This document shows, in pieces, positions 1 through 9,709 of a stretch of DNA of 64,000 bases. The notes beneath the pieces are model-generated. The model had not been told where the DNA came from and searched no databases. It saw only the letters and a list, made by a program, of their open reading frames with translations. Origin of the DNA: Saccharophagus degradans 2-40 (lineage in GTDB: Bacteria > Pseudomonadota > Gammaproteobacteria > Pseudomonadales > Cellvibrionaceae); assembly GCF_000013665.1 (NCBI RefSeq), contig NC_007912.1:1784501-1848500 (forward strand). The letters are read 5' to 3'. The translations under genes were made by a program, and so were the position numbers. Numbering within the stretch: the stretch's first letter is position 1; every line of letters begins with the position of its first letter.

Positions 1-1
1 C

Positions 2-1129
2 ATTTTTGGTAAAGTTTGCAACGCGCTAGAGGGATGTGGTTTAGCAAAAGAAACCACGCGTTTAGTTGTAGAAAAACCACTTGGTGATAGCCGTGAATCT
101 TTCATTGCTATTAACAATGAGTTGGCTCGCACCTTCCCAGAAAAACAACTATTCCGCATTGATCACTATCTTGGTAAAGAGACAGTGCAAAACTTAATTG
201 CGCTGCGTTTTGCTAACGATATTTTCGAACCGCTTTGGAACTCACGGTATGTTGATTCCATTCAAATTACCGTTTCTGAAGAAGTAGGTGTTGGCAACCG
301 CTGGAGTTTTTACGATCAGACCGGTGCAACCCGCGACATGGTTCAAAACCACTTGTTACAAGTGTTGTGCTTAACCTGTATGGAGCCGCCAGCAGTGTTA
401 GACGCAGACTCCGTGCGCGCAGAAAAATTAAAAGTACTTAACTCTCTAAAAATGATTGAGGGAGAAGAAGTGCTAAAAGATACCGTTCGCGGTCAATATG
501 AGCGCGGCGTGGTAGGTGGCAAAGAAGTGCCGGGCTACTTAGAAGAAGAGTCTGATAAATACGAAATTGACCCCAATAGTCAAACAGAAACGTTTGTAGC
601 TATTAAAGCAGAGATTCAAAACTGGCGTTGGTCCGGCGTGCCTATTTATCTTCGTACGGGTAAGCGCTTGCGTGGCCGTCACTCTGAAATTGTTGTTCAC
701 TTTAAGCAAAGTAAACATAAAATTTTCCAAGAAAACCACGAAAATCACGCATCAAACCGTTTGATTATTCGTTTGCAGCCAGATGAAGGTATTCGTTTGC
801 GCGTAATGAATAAGGTTGCAGGTTTAGAGCCTGGTATTCCGTTGGAGTCTGGTTGTTTGAACCTTTGGTTCTCTGATAAAAAAGAAATTAAAACACACGA
901 TGCATACTCGCGCTTATTGTTTGATGTGTTGCGTAACGATCAAACGTTGTTTGTAAGTGCTGCGGAAGTAGAAGCTGCGTGGAAATGGGTAGACACTATT
1001 TTCGCTGGCTGGAAATCCACGGGTATGAAAGCTCAGGGCTATCCTGCTGGCAGTATTGGGCCGGTTGCGGCAAATGAGCTGCTAAGCAGAGACGGTCGTG
1101 AGTGGCACGAAATAGAACCTCGCGATTAA
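2..1129 (+). CDS. zwf: Glucose-6-phosphate dehydrogenase (5' end outside window)
   Basis: Oxidises glucose-6-phosphate to 6-phosphogluconolactone with NAD(P)+, the first step toward the Entner-Doudoroff pathway in the cytoplasm. The reading frame is open from base 2, so the gene starts before the window; an ATG-like start at 122 would cut into conserved sequence and is not the true start. Visible hallmarks are VEKPLG followed by the substrate-binding/catalytic motif RIDHYLGKE, and the C-terminal G6PD domain with RTGKRL. About 375 codons are present of a usual 480-500, so only the N-terminal NADP-binding Rossmann part is missing. It is followed by a terminator and then by edd and eda, the next steps of the same route. 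The family call is very secure. Confidence 0.96.
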   Translation: MFGKVCNALEGCGLAKETTRLVVEKPLGDSRESFIAINNELARTFPEKQLFRIDHYLGKETVQNLIALRFANDIFEPLWNSRYVDSIQITVSEEVGVGNRWSFYDQTGATRDMVQNHLLQVLCLTCMEPPAVLDADSVRAEKLKVLNSLKMIEGEEVLKDTVRGQYERGVVGGKEVPGYLEEESDKYEIDPNSQTETFVAIKAEIQNWRWSGVPIYLRTGKRLRGRHSEIVVHFKQSKHKIFQENHENHASNRLIIRLQPDEGIRLRVMNKVAGLEPGIPLESGCLNLWFSDKKEIKTHDAYSRLLFDVLRNDQTLFVSAAEVEAAWKWVDTIFAGWKSTGMKAQGYPAGSIGPVAANELLSRDGREWHEIEPRD

Positions 1130-1144
1130 TTGTCGCGAACGATT

Positions 1145-1168
1145 AAAGGGGCATAAGTGCCCCTTTTT
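1145..1168 (+). terminator. Rho-independent terminator after zwf
   Basis: A hairpin with stem AAAGGGGCA/TGCCCCTTT and loop TAAG runs into a T tract just after the zwf stop. It separates zwf from edd, which therefore probably has its own promoter in the short gap. Confidence 0.85.
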
Positions 1169-1203
1169 ACTTTTCTTAAAGCATCGAATTTTAGGTCCAA
1201 TGT

Positions 1204-3033
1204 ATGAATAGCGTAATCGAAGCTGTAACTCAGCGAATTATTGAGCGCAGTCGACATTCTCGTCAGGCGTATTTGAATTTAATGCGCAACACCATGGAGC
1301 AGCATCCTCCTAAAAAGCGTCTATCTTGCGGCAATTTGGCTCATGCCTATGCAGCATGTGGTCAATCCGATAAGCAAACAATTCGTTTAATGCAAAGTGC
1401 AAACATAAGTATTACTACGGCATTTAACGATATGCTTTCGGCGCATCAGCCTTTAGAAACATACCCTCAAATAATCAAAGAAACTGCGCGTGCAATGGGT
1501 TCAACTGCTCAAGTTGCAGGCGGCGTGCCGGCAATGTGTGATGGTGTAACTCAAGGCCAGCCCGGTATGGAGCTGAGTTTGTTTAGCCGCGAAGTTGTAG
1601 CAATGGCTACAGCAGTAGGCCTTTCGCACAATATGTTTGATGGCAATATGTTTTTGGGTGTATGCGATAAAATTGTTCCTGGCATGCTAATTGGCGCGTT
1701 GCAGTTTGGTCATATTCCTGGGGTGTTTGTGCCTGCCGGACCAATGCCTTCTGGTATTCCCAACAAAGAAAAAGCAAAAGTTCGTCAGCAATATGCGGCG
1801 GGCATTGTGGGGGAAGATAAGCTTTTAGAAACCGAGTCGGCTTCCTATCACAGTGCAGGCACGTGTACTTTTTACGGTACAGCGAATACAAACCAAATGA
1901 TGGTTGAAATGTTGGGTGTTCAGTTGCCTGGCTCGTCGTTTGTTTACCCCGGTACTGAGTTGCGTGATGCCTTAACGAGAGCTGCTGTTGAAAAGTTGGT
2001 AAAAATCACAGATTCAGCCGGTAACTACCGTCCGCTCTACGAAGTCATTACGGAAAAATCCATCGTCAATTCAATAATTGGTTTGTTGGCTACCGGCGGT
2101 TCTACTAACCACACGCTACACATTGTTGCTGTGGCTCGCGCTGCGGGTATAGAGGTTACGTGGGCAGATATGGACGAGCTTTCGCGTGCTGTGCCATTAC
2201 TTGCACGTGTTTACCCTAACGGCGAAGCTGATGTTAACCAATTCCAGCAGGCTGGCGGCATGGCTTATTTAGTAAGAGAGCTGCGCAGCGGCGGTTTGCT
2301 AAATGAAGATGTGGTTACTATTATGGGTGAGGGCCTCGAGGCCTACGAAAAAGAGCCCATGCTTAACGATAAGGGGCAGGCTGAATGGGTAAATGATGTA
2401 CCTGTTAGCCGCGACGATACCGTTGTGCGTCCAGTTACCTCGCCTTTCGATAAAGAGGGTGGGTTGCGTCTACTCAAGGGTAACTTAGGGCAGGGCGTAA
2501 TCAAAATTTCTGCGGTAGCGCCAGAAAATCGCGTTGTTGAGGCCCCATGTATTGTATTCGAGGCCCAAGAAGAGCTAATAGCTGCGTTTAAGCGTGGTGA
2601 GCTCGAAAAAGACTTTGTTGCGGTAGTGCGCTTCCAAGGGCCTTCTGCCAATGGCATGCCAGAACTTCATAAAATGACCCCGCCTTTAGGTGTGCTTCAA
2701 GATAAGGGTTTCAAGGTAGCGTTAGTTACCGATGGCAGAATGTCTGGTGCATCTGGTAAAGTGCCGGCCGGTATACACTTGTCGCCAGAAGCGAGTAAGG
2801 GTGGCCTGTTGAATAAGCTGCGCACGGGTGATGTGATTCGCTTCGATGCCGAAGCGGGCGTTATTCAAGCGCTTGTTAGTGATGAAGAGTTAGCTGCGCG
2901 TGAGCCAGCTGTGCAACCGGTCGTGGAGCAGAACCTCGGACGCTCTCTGTTTGGTGGTTTGCGCGATTTGGCTGGTGTATCGCTACAAGGCGGAACAGTT
3001 TTCGATTTTGAAAGAGAGTTTGGCGAAAAATAG
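1204..3033 (+). CDS. edd: Phosphogluconate dehydratase
   Basis: Dehydrates 6-phosphogluconate to 2-keto-3-deoxy-6-phosphogluconate, the first committed step of the Entner-Doudoroff pathway. At 609 aa it has the normal length for Edd of the IlvD/Edd family. Typical segments are [20 protein letters not shown] near residue 105, the [14 protein letters not shown] stretch with cluster-ligand Cys near residue 222, GGSTNHTLH near residue 298, and the C-terminal [18 protein letters not shown]. The ATG at 1204 begins directly before the family's usual N-terminus. It lies between zwf and eda, 45 bp upstream of eda, and is probably co-transcribed with eda. Nothing unusual is visible. Confidence 0.97.
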   Translation: MNSVIEAVTQRIIERSRHSRQAYLNLMRNTMEQHPPKKRLSCGNLAHAYAACGQSDKQTIRLMQSANISITTAFNDMLSAHQPLETYPQIIKETARAMGSTAQVAGGVPAMCDGVTQGQPGMELSLFSREVVAMATAVGLSHNMFDGNMFLGVCDKIVPGMLIGALQFGHIPGVFVPAGPMPSGIPNKEKAKVRQQYAAGIVGEDKLLETESASYHSAGTCTFYGTANTNQMMVEMLGVQLPGSSFVYPGTELRDALTRAAVEKLVKITDSAGNYRPLYEVITEKSIVNSIIGLLATGGSTNHTLHIVAVARAAGIEVTWADMDELSRAVPLLARVYPNGEADVNQFQQAGGMAYLVRELRSGGLLNEDVVTIMGEGLEAYEKEPMLNDKGQAEWVNDVPVSRDDTVVRPVTSPFDKEGGLRLLKGNLGQGVIKISAVAPENRVVEAPCIVFEAQEELIAAFKRGELEKDFVAVVRFQGPSANGMPELHKMTPPLGVLQDKGFKVALVTDGRMSGASGKVPAGIHLSPEASKGGLLNKLRTGDVIRFDAEAGVIQALVSDEELAAREPAVQPVVEQNLGRSLFGGLRDLAGVSLQGGTVFDFEREFGEK

Positions 3034-3078
3034 TCGCCATTCTTTAAATAAGTTTGAGTTGAATTAAGGAATTATATT

Positions 3079-3708
3079 GTGGCTATTACAAAAGAATTTT
3101 TAGCTCCAGTTGGCGTAATGCCTGTTGTGGTTGTGGATCGTGTAGAAGATGCGGTGCCTATTACAAACGCATTAAAAGCCGGCGGTATTAAAGCAGTTGA
3201 GATTACTTTACGTACTCCTGCGGCACTGGATGCTATTCGCGCTATTAAAGCTGAGTGTGAAGACATCCTGGTGGGGGTAGGTACGGTTATTAACCATCAA
3301 AACCTTAAAGATATTGCTGCAATTGGTGTTGATTTCGCCGTATCTCCTGGTTACACCCCAACATTGCTGAAGCAAGCGCAAGATTTGGGCGTAGAAATGT
3401 TGCCTGGTGTAACTTCGCCTTCTGAAGTTATGCTTGGTATGGAGCTAGGTTTGTCTTGCTTCAAGCTATTCCCTGCGGTTGCAGTAGGTGGTTTGCCATT
3501 ACTTAAGTCTATTGGTGGCCCATTACCACAGGTTTCCTTCTGTCCAACAGGCGGTTTGACTATCGATACTTTCACCGACTTCTTGGCATTGCCTAACGTT
3601 GCTTGTGTGGGTGGTACTTGGTTGGTGCCTGCAGATGCTGTTGCAGCTAAAAACTGGCAAGCTATTACTGATATTGCGGCGGCAACTACCGCTAAAATTT
3701 CTAGCTAA
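3079..3708 (+). CDS. eda: KDPG aldolase (2-keto-3-deoxy-6-phosphogluconate aldolase)
   Basis: Cleaves KDPG to pyruvate and glyceraldehyde-3-phosphate and so completes the Entner-Doudoroff pathway. The 209-aa class I aldolase shows the conserved Glu in VEITLRTPAAL and the Schiff-base Lys in SCFKLFPA, followed by GGPLPQVSFCPTGG. The start is GTG at 3079, supported by AAGGA at 3066-3070 nine bases upstream. It is downstream of edd in the same direction. The stop codon TAA lies inside the first unit of a heptamer tandem array, so changes in array length cannot alter the protein. Confidence 0.96.
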   Translation: MAITKEFLAPVGVMPVVVVDRVEDAVPITNALKAGGIKAVEITLRTPAALDAIRAIKAECEDILVGVGTVINHQNLKDIAAIGVDFAVSPGYTPTLLKQAQDLGVEMLPGVTSPSEVMLGMELGLSCFKLFPAVAVGGLPLLKSIGGPLPQVSFCPTGGLTIDTFTDFLALPNVACVGGTWLVPADAVAAKNWQAITDIAAATTAKISS

Positions 3709-3778
3709 CAGCTAACAGCTAACAGCTAACAGCTAACAGCTAACAGCTAACAGCTAACAGCTAACAGCTAGCAGCTAA
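3703..3778. repeat. Tandem heptamer array AGCTAAC at the eda stop codon
   Basis: Nine perfect consecutive copies of AGCTAAC occupy 3703-3765, followed by a variant AGCTAGC and a partial AGCTAA. The first unit contains the eda stop codon. The unit length is seven, so every reading frame meets TAA within the array. The array lies between the stop and the intrinsic terminator and would form the 3' untranslated part of the eda mRNA. Confidence 0.97.
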
Positions 3779-3813
3779 AAAAGCGCCTAGGGTTACCCTT
3801 AGGTGCTTTTTTT
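3777..3813 (+). terminator. Rho-independent terminator of edd-eda
   Basis: A long hairpin, AAAAAAGCGCCTAGGG paired with CCTTAGGTGCTTTTTT around the loop TTAC, with one G-T pair, ends in a run of T. It directly follows the heptamer array. Confidence 0.9.
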
Positions 3814-3955
3814 ATGTGCGTCTTTTGGCTTTATTTGGCGGATAAATAAAACTGTAAAAATGCTGTAACCAAAATCACATAAACTCCTTTGCTTATTGTT
3901 GTATGTCTAAATTGCGCCGGCTGTTGCTCGCGCAAGATCTACTCGGGGGAGTGTC

Positions 3956-4444
3956 GTGTTAAAAATCACAGTGTGGTTGGCTGGAGTACTGGTTTGCCTG
4001 TTATCTGTTTCTGGTTGCGAGAAGGCGGCCAGTTTATTTGGTGCGAAGCCTGCGGTAGTGAACACTCCGGCCCCTATAGTCTTTTCCTCAGAGCTACAAG
4101 CGCCACTTGGCCGATACATATATTCCGATGTGGCCATTGTTAGAAATGCCCAAGCACCGGTAATGGTTTCTATCGCAAAGGGTGAGTTATCGGTGGATGG
4201 CGGCGCTTTTACCAGTGAGCCTCAACAGGTTGAATCAGGTCAAACATTACGCATTAGAGTACAAAGTGCAGAAGATTTTAATGTAACGACAACAGCTGTT
4301 CTGCAAGTAGGGAGCGTGCTGGCTGAGTTTAAAGTACGTACGCAAACCGAAGAGTTTGTTATCGAAACTGAAAGAAACCTCTTTGATCAATTACCAAACG
4401 ATAAATGGGCGGTATTTCGCTCAAGCTTGGCCGTTTGTGTTTAG
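3956..4444 (+). CDS. Small predicted lipoprotein, unknown function
   Basis: A 162-aa protein starting at GTG 3956, with GGGGGA at 3945-3950 as ribosome-binding site. The N-terminus is a lipoprotein signal peptide with a hydrophobic stretch and lipobox VSGC, Cys at residue 21, so it should be lipid-anchored in the envelope. The remaining part looks beta-rich (alternating polar and hydrophobic residues such as LGRYIYSDVAIV and QTLRIRVQSAEDFNV), like a small Ig-like or bacterial surface domain. I do not recognise the family. It stands alone: an upstream terminator separates it from eda and the next gene is on the other strand. Confidence 0.75.
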   Translation: MLKITVWLAGVLVCLLSVSGCEKAASLFGAKPAVVNTPAPIVFSSELQAPLGRYIYSDVAIVRNAQAPVMVSIAKGELSVDGGAFTSEPQQVESGQTLRIRVQSAEDFNVTTTAVLQVGSVLAEFKVRTQTEEFVIETERNLFDQLPNDKWAVFRSSLAVCV

Positions 4445-4521
4445 TTGGGGCTTATAGCAAAAGCATACGGCGCTGTCTTGTTTGCGCCGTAGCTACTTGT
4501 GCTCCTGCTGTTTTGTTGGCG

Positions 4522-4785
4522 TTATACGCCTATTCTGCCTAAAACATCCATAATTTCACGCAATATGCGCTCTGCTGTTGGGTGTTCTGCTGCAAACTCC
4601 GCTTCCAATTGATTTATTTGATCTTGCAAGGATGTGCTATTTACCTGAGCTTCGTTTTCTAGCTGTTGCTTAAGGGAGCGCTCAAACTCACTTACCTTTG
4701 CTTGCAAGTCGGTGTTAGTGCTTTCTGTGTCACCTAATGCATCGTGTAATTTGGTAAGTAGTCCGGGGAGTGATGATTTGGGCAT
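4522..4785 (-). CDS. DUF4404 family small coiled-coil protein
   Basis: An 87-aa cytoplasmic protein with the DUF4404 pattern: N-terminal LLTKLHDALGD, a heptad-rich central helix (FERSLKQQLENEA, LQDQINQLEAEFAAEHP) and a C-terminal LREIMDVLGRIGV. No signal peptide or membrane segment is present. Function is unknown for the family. It is convergent with the preceding lipoprotein gene and divergent from the DUF4190 gene. Confidence 0.8.
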   Translation of the reverse strand: MPKSSLPGLLTKLHDALGDTESTNTDLQAKVSEFERSLKQQLENEAQVNSTSLQDQINQLEAEFAAEHPTAERILREIMDVLGRIGV

Positions 4786-4946
4786 ACTGCTGCTCCTGCG
4801 TGCTTGGTGGTGTTATCTATAGAATAGTCTTTCGTTTGTCATTAAACTGCCATCTGTTTGTAACGGCAGATAATGGATAGCGTTAACATCTGCTATTGCT
4901 AATATAACGCTAATTGCTTAATAGCACTAATTCAAAGAGGTTTTTT

Positions 4947-5264
4947 GTGGATACTCAAGCTCAAGTACAGCCCAATCCCGCGGCTGCTGGTCATCAGGCA
5001 CAAGTAGTTGTGCCTCCTCAAACATCGGTATTGGCGGTGATCGCTTTGGTGGCGGGCATTTTAGGGTTATTCTTTTTTGGCTCTTTAGTTGCTGTAATAT
5101 GTGGGCACATTGCTCGGTCGCAAATTCGCGACAGTCAAGGGCAGCAAACCGGCGATGGTATGGCATTAGCTGGGCTTATTCTTGGCTATTTAGGTTTGGC
5201 CATTACGCTATTAATTTTTCTGGCGCTTGTCGTTTTTGGTGTGGGCGCAGCTTTAGCCGCGTAA
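4947..5264 (+). CDS. DUF4190 family small membrane protein
   Basis: A 105-aa protein. I chose the GTG at 4947 because AAAGAGG (4934-4940) lies six bases before it; an upstream TTG at 4914 has no such site. After a proline/glutamine-rich cytoplasmic N-terminus come two hydrophobic segments, [18 protein letters not shown] and [20 protein letters not shown], separated by the family-typical loop with [10 protein letters not shown] and a GDGMALAG turn. That is the DUF4190 arrangement. No function is established. Confidence 0.82.
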   Translation: MDTQAQVQPNPAAAGHQAQVVVPPQTSVLAVIALVAGILGLFFFGSLVAVICGHIARSQIRDSQGQQTGDGMALAGLILGYLGLAITLLIFLALVVFGVGAALAA

Positions 5265-5273
5265 TGATTTAAG

Positions 5274-5314
5274 CGCGGCACTTGCCTAAGCAAGGCTGCG
5301 TTCTTGTATTTTTG
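5274..5314 (+). terminator. Probable terminator of the DUF4190 gene
   Basis: The stem CGCGGC-a-CTTGC pairs with GCAAG-GCTGCG around the loop CTAA, with one G-T pair and a bulged A, and is followed by T-rich sequence rather than a pure T run. It is a modest candidate. Confidence 0.5.
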
Positions 5315-5945
5315 GTTTAGCTTCCTATTGCTCTGCACCCCTCTCTTGGCTGTTCATTAATTAGTACAAACTTATCTTTATATACTTAAAGGCCCTGCAG
5401 TTTCATGCGGCCGGTTAGCCATCCTTGCTTCAAATTGGTCTTAGACTTTCAGTGCCTACCTTCATTATAAAGCTTCAGAATTAGCGTTAATGCTACCCCG
5501 TTTTACTGAAAAACACGATTTTCCTCCCGTTTTTACAAAAATATATTCAATACACATGTATCGATTTAAGTCTGGTTTGCGTCAAGTCGGGGAGGGTTGG
5601 TGTGTTTGCTTTTGTGTGGCGGCCAATTTTAACGGCGGGGCGGTTGTAGCTATATGACAAAATCAAAGTTGTTTGCGTATTGATAGTGCTGACTAACTAA
5701 TGAATGCGTTGGTGTGTTTAAGTTATTGAATTATATGGGTTAATTCTTTTAATTTTGAACTGGTTGGAGTGAGTGCTTTTTCTTTTTCTCTCCACGCTGT
5801 AGTACTTATTCCGCAAAGTATGGATTGGTGATTTTCTTAAAATGCTAGTGCGAGATTTGGTTTAGTTTATTTGGGGAATTGTTTGTTTACTGTTTGATTA
5901 CGGTAGTTGGTTAATGTGTTTATACAGCCGTATGTTGTTACCAAT

Positions 5946-5974
5946 TTGACGATCAAAAAGTGATTGTTAATTTA
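5946..5974 (+). promoter_or_regulatory. Candidate sigma-70 promoter of the first TonB-dependent receptor
   Basis: TTGACG at 5946-5951 is a good -35 element and an AT-rich -10-like segment (TAATTT/AATTTA) follows at about 5968-5974 with 16-17 bp spacing. Transcription would then begin near 5981, giving a leader of roughly 130 nt. The rest of the long gap from 5315 to 5945 shows no gene or clear motif to me. Confidence 0.35.
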
Positions 5975-5980
5975 AAAAAT

Positions 5981-6100
5981 GTCGTAGAGAATCCCCTCGA
6001 AGTGATCTGACTGGCTATTTTTTAGCTGTTTTTCGCTATCCCTAGGGGGCCAAACGCTGCTTCTTAGGTTGGTCTAACAATAAATCTCTACGACGGGGAT
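5981..6100 (+). promoter_or_regulatory. Leader with complementary segments around the receptor's ribosome-binding site
   Basis: GTCGTAGAGA at 5981-5990 is a perfect complement of TCTCTACGAC at 6085-6094, and the adjacent ATCCCC (5991-5996) is complementary to GGGGAT (6095-6100). GGGG within the last segment is the probable ribosome-binding site for the ATG at 6111. The two complementary pairs are in parallel, not nested, order, so they could form alternative helices or a pseudoknot. This is seen in the sequence; a regulatory role is inference. Confidence 0.4.
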
Positions 6101-6110
6101 GCAGTACAGA

Positions 6111-9100
6111 ATGAACAAACTTAACTCATTTATCTTTCAGAGTGTAAAGCCCATGCTTAACAAAAATATTAGCTCTCTGATGTTGGCCGGAGTCATCGCG
6201 CCACTATTCTCAATATCCGCTTTTGCGCAGGATAAAGACAACGTAATGCTGGAAGAGGTTGTGGTAACTGCTACGCGTCAAGCATTGCAAGATGCGTTAA
6301 CGCTAAAGCGCGAAACGACTAGCATTTCCGATGTGCTGGCAAGTGGTGATATTGGTGAAATTCCGAGTCTTTCAGTGGCCGAAGCGTTAGAAGCAATCCC
6401 TGGTGCTACAACTCACCGCTTGAAAGGTAGCGGCTCGCAGGTGTCTTTGCGCGGCCTAGGCCCAACGTTAGGTTTGGAGACATTTAATGGTCGTACTGTA
6501 ACCACCGGTTCAGAAAACCGCAGCGTTAACTTCCAGCAGTTCCCGTCGGAGCTAATGGATAAAATTCAAATTTATAAATCCCAGTCTGCCGATATGATCG
6601 AAGGCGGCACTTCTGGAGTGGTTGAGCTTAAAACGGTTCGCCCGTTAGATTACGGAAAAAACGTAACGGTTGTGGATGTGCGTGGCAAGTTTAACTCTTA
6701 CGCCGCCCGCCAAGATGAAAACGATGGTTTTGGCTATCGTGGCTCGGCGTCTCATATTAACCAATTCGAAACAGATTTTGGTCCAGTGGGTGTGTCTGTT
6801 GGTGTTGCGCTTTATGATCACGGCAACCCAGAAGAATCTTACAACCCAAGTTCTTCTACAACCGCGTGTGTAAACCAAGGCTGGACCTCTCAAGAGGCGA
6901 TGTTGGCTGCTCGCTCAACAAGCTTTAAAGAAGATTGCGCCCCAACTACCCCTGCAGGCGCTCGTGGTACAGCATACACAGATGCCACCGGCGTACTGGC
7001 AAGCGGTGCCGACCTAAATGACGTGTACATAGTGAATAACTCTGGTGCATACCGCAATTTAAATGACAATGAAAATCGTCGTGCGTTTATGGGAGCGGTG
7101 CAATGGCATCCAAGCGACGATTGGGAATTTAATGTCGATTTGCAGTTGTCGAGTAAATCCTATGAAGAAGCGCGTTCAGAAATTCAAGCAGATAACATGC
7201 GTCGCGGTCACTACGATGTAGTGTTAGACCCAAATAGCTATAACGCGTTATCGTGGAAAGGTACGTCTCAAGTTCGTTTAGATAACAACATGTATCGTCG
7301 CGTAGAAGATTACGTGGGCGGTGGCTTTGCAGTTACTTTTACCCCAACTGATCGCTTAACGCTAGATGCAGATCTATCGTACTCGGATACTCATCGTTCA
7401 CGTAATCAGCGTTATGTTCGTTTCCGCACTTCCGATTACATCGATTACAGCTTCGTAAATGCTTCCGATACGCCAGAGCTTACCTTTGGTGGTAACGTTG
7501 AAGGCGGTGTGGAATTTGATCCAACGGATTTGTCTTCATTTGATTTAGGCGCAACTATTCGCAGCCGTAAGTTTGATCAAAAACACACTATGGAAGCAAT
7601 TCGTTTAGATGCTGATTACGCAATGGAAGAAGGTGGCTTTATTACGTCTTACGAGACCGGCATTCGCTACTCTACCAACAAGCGTGTGGTAGAAGCGGAC
7701 GATAGCCAAGAAACGGGTATCGAAGTGATTTATGCACTTTACACCGATGGCGATATGGCAAACCCAGCAGTTTCCAACACCGAGTTGCGCGGCCGTATAG
7801 CGCAGGAATGTGGTATCGATTTTCCAAATGATAATTTTGGTGCGGGTACCAACGCGGCTAAATCTGCGCCTTGGGCAAGCTTCGATACAGAATGTGCAAT
7901 TAGTTTAGTTACCAACGGTAAAGCGACCGAAGGTATTACCCATGAACAAGCATTGGCTGCAGCAGGCATGAGCGATGTATTGGGTGACGATATTAATGTA
8001 AGCGAAACCGTAACCGCTGCGTACATAAAAGCAAATTACAGTACCGAGTTGGGCAGTATTCCTGTGTATGGTAATTTCGGTGTGCGAGTGCTTGAAACTA
8101 CGGTTGAATCCATAGGCTATAAAGTAGGTTATACCGCAGTTTCTTGTAACCCAGACGACGCAGGTGTTTCTTACAGTGCCGATTTGTGTGGCTTTACTGA
8201 AGATGCCAGCGGCGACGATTGGTACCTAAAGCGCGATGGCCGAGTAGAAACCTTAACCGATACCAATAGCATTACCTCATTCTTGCCAAGCGTTACGGCT
8301 ATATTTGATATTAGCGATGAGTTTTTAATTCGCTCGGCAATTTACCGCGCTTTAAGCCGCGAAAATATTGATTGGTATGCGAATGGGTATTCTTACGGCG
8401 AAGACGAATTCGACGATAGAAATGGCGTAAGCGGCGTATTAACAGATGATATTCGCAGTGCATCTACCGGTAACCCCTACCTTAAGCCATATATGTCGTG
8501 GAACGCAGATGTATCGTTCGAGTGGTACTTTAGCCCTGAATCTTCGATAAGTACTGCGTTTTACTACAAAGATTTCGAAGCTACTTACGCGAATGAACGC
8601 GTAGAAACCACCCAAACCGTGGGTGTGTTTGGCGGTGATGAAAGTTTAGGTGCTGGTACTGCTGCGCCTGGTGAGATTGTTTACTACGAGCAAGATGTAG
8701 CGGTAACTAAATTCGTAAACGTGGATCAAAACAACTCGTTGTATGGTTTAGAGTTAAACGCGCAAACCGTATTTACTATGTTGCCTTCACCATTTGACGG
8801 GCTAGGTACTCGCTTAACTTACAACTACGCACAAACAGATTACGTTACCCAAGATGCTGTATGGGGCGATGCTGTAGATGAAGATGGCAATGTAATAGTA
8901 GGTTTACCTAACCTGGATGAAGCTAGCTTCTTTGGTCAATCTGATCACAGTGGATCGCTAACCGTATTCTGGGATATAGGTGACTTGAACCTACAGTGGA
9001 TTACCAAGTACCGCAGCGAATACTTGCAGCCTAACTTAGGTATTGCAGCAGGTAACCGTTGGATTGCACCGTTTACGTTAATGGATTTCGCTGCTAGTTA

Positions 9101-9251
9101 TAAAATTAACAAAACATTCAAAGTACGTGCAACAGTTCAAAACGCCTTTGACGAGCCTCAAGTGGGTAACCGTGTTTCTAAAACAGGTAACTCAACCTTG
9201 TGGTCTGCTACTGGTCCTAAATTTGAACTGGGCGTAACGGCTAAGTTTTAA
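6111..9251 (+). CDS. TonB-dependent receptor (Xanthomonas/Caulobacter type)
   Basis: Outer-membrane active transporter, probably for an oligosaccharide or another large solute. The ATG at 6111 is favoured over 6099 because GGGGAT lies ten bases upstream; an in-frame ATG at 6153 starts an equally plausible signal peptide ending SISAFAQ. After it come the plug domain (EEVVVTATR, SLSVAEALEAIPG, LRGLGP, FNGRTVTTG, SGVVELKTVRPLD) and a long beta-barrel ending in the classic aromatic C-terminus KFELGVTAKF. About 1046 aa is normal for this subfamily, which often sits in carbohydrate loci, but no CAZyme gene is adjacent. The nearest neighbour is an unknown gene. Substrate cannot be named from sequence. 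Confidence 0.93.
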   Translation: MNKLNSFIFQSVKPMLNKNISSLMLAGVIAPLFSISAFAQDKDNVMLEEVVVTATRQALQDALTLKRETTSISDVLASGDIGEIPSLSVAEALEAIPGATTHRLKGSGSQVSLRGLGPTLGLETFNGRTVTTGSENRSVNFQQFPSELMDKIQIYKSQSADMIEGGTSGVVELKTVRPLDYGKNVTVVDVRGKFNSYAARQDENDGFGYRGSASHINQFETDFGPVGVSVGVALYDHGNPEESYNPSSSTTACVNQGWTSQEAMLAARSTSFKEDCAPTTPAGARGTAYTDATGVLASGADLNDVYIVNNSGAYRNLNDNENRRAFMGAVQWHPSDDWEFNVDLQLSSKSYEEARSEIQADNMRRGHYDVVLDPNSYNALSWKGTSQVRLDNNMYRRVEDYVGGGFAVTFTPTDRLTLDADLSYSDTHRSRNQRYVRFRTSDYIDYSFVNASDTPELTFGGNVEGGVEFDPTDLSSFDLGATIRSRKFDQKHTMEAIRLDADYAMEEGGFITSYETGIRYSTNKRVVEADDSQETGIEVIYALYTDGDMANPAVSNTELRGRIAQECGIDFPNDNFGAGTNAAKSAPWASFDTECAISLVTNGKATEGITHEQALAAAGMSDVLGDDINVSETVTAAYIKANYSTELGSIPVYGNFGVRVLETTVESIGYKVGYTAVSCNPDDAGVSYSADLCGFTEDASGDDWYLKRDGRVETLTDTNSITSFLPSVTAIFDISDEFLIRSAIYRALSRENIDWYANGYSYGEDEFDDRNGVSGVLTDDIRSASTGNPYLKPYMSWNADVSFEWYFSPESSISTAFYYKDFEATYANERVETTQTVGVFGGDESLGAGTAAPGEIVYYEQDVAVTKFVNVDQNNSLYGLELNAQTVFTMLPSPFDGLGTRLTYNYAQTDYVTQDAVWGDAVDEDGNVIVGLPNLDEASFFGQSDHSGSLTVFWDIGDLNLQWITKYRSEYLQPNLGIAAGNRWIAPFTLMDFAASYKINKTFKVRATVQNAFDEPQVGNRVSKTGNSTLWSATGPKFELGVTAKF

Positions 9252-9395
9252 TAGTTTCACGGTGGGTAGTGCTACCTATAAGTGGAGCTACTTATCTTTG
9301 AAAATGATGGGGGCTTTATTGTTGTGAGCCCAGCACTAACAAGTAGGTATTACCGCTAGGCTAGAGCTGAGCGATGCGCAGTAAATAATCCAGGG

Positions 9396-9466
9396 TTCTC
9401 TTTAAAACCCCATCTTAAAGAGAATTGCGGTAACAATAGTTAATGGCTGTTGTTACCGCTTTTTTT
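9396..9466 (+). terminator. Tandem hairpins ending in an intrinsic terminator
   Basis: A perfect 10-bp stem TTCTCTTTAA/TTAAAGAGAA (9396-9405 with 9415-9424) is followed after two bases by a second 10-bp stem GCGGTAACAA/TTGTTACCGC (9427-9436 with 9450-9459) and seven T. The second is a standard terminator for the receptor gene; the first may protect the mRNA 3' end. I see nothing else in the gap up to 9709. Confidence 0.85.
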
Positions 9467-9709
9467 GCATTTTCTCTCGCCTAAAGTAGGCGCTTTTGCT
9501 GCTATCCACTAGTTAAAATTTTTATTCCTTTACATTTTCGCTCAATGCTTTGCCGGTGAATAGTGTGCGCTTGGTTGCATTTCGTGCAATGGTTAGGGTG
9601 GCGCACTAAAAACTACAGGTGGTATAGTGTTTAAGCTATTCGCCTAATGCGACAAGCAAGCGTATTGAGTGATTTAGCTACTATATAATTAAAACAGTGA
9701 GTAAGCGCC

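Noticed and set aside
3703-3778. CRISPR-like array
   Set aside because: The units are contiguous heptamers without spacers; the array at 20891 is likewise spacer-free. No cas genes are present.
3903-3962. A 19-codon frame overlapping the start of the lipoprotein gene, a possible leader peptide
   Set aside because: It has no ribosome-binding site, and the site at 3945-3950 serves the GTG at 3956.
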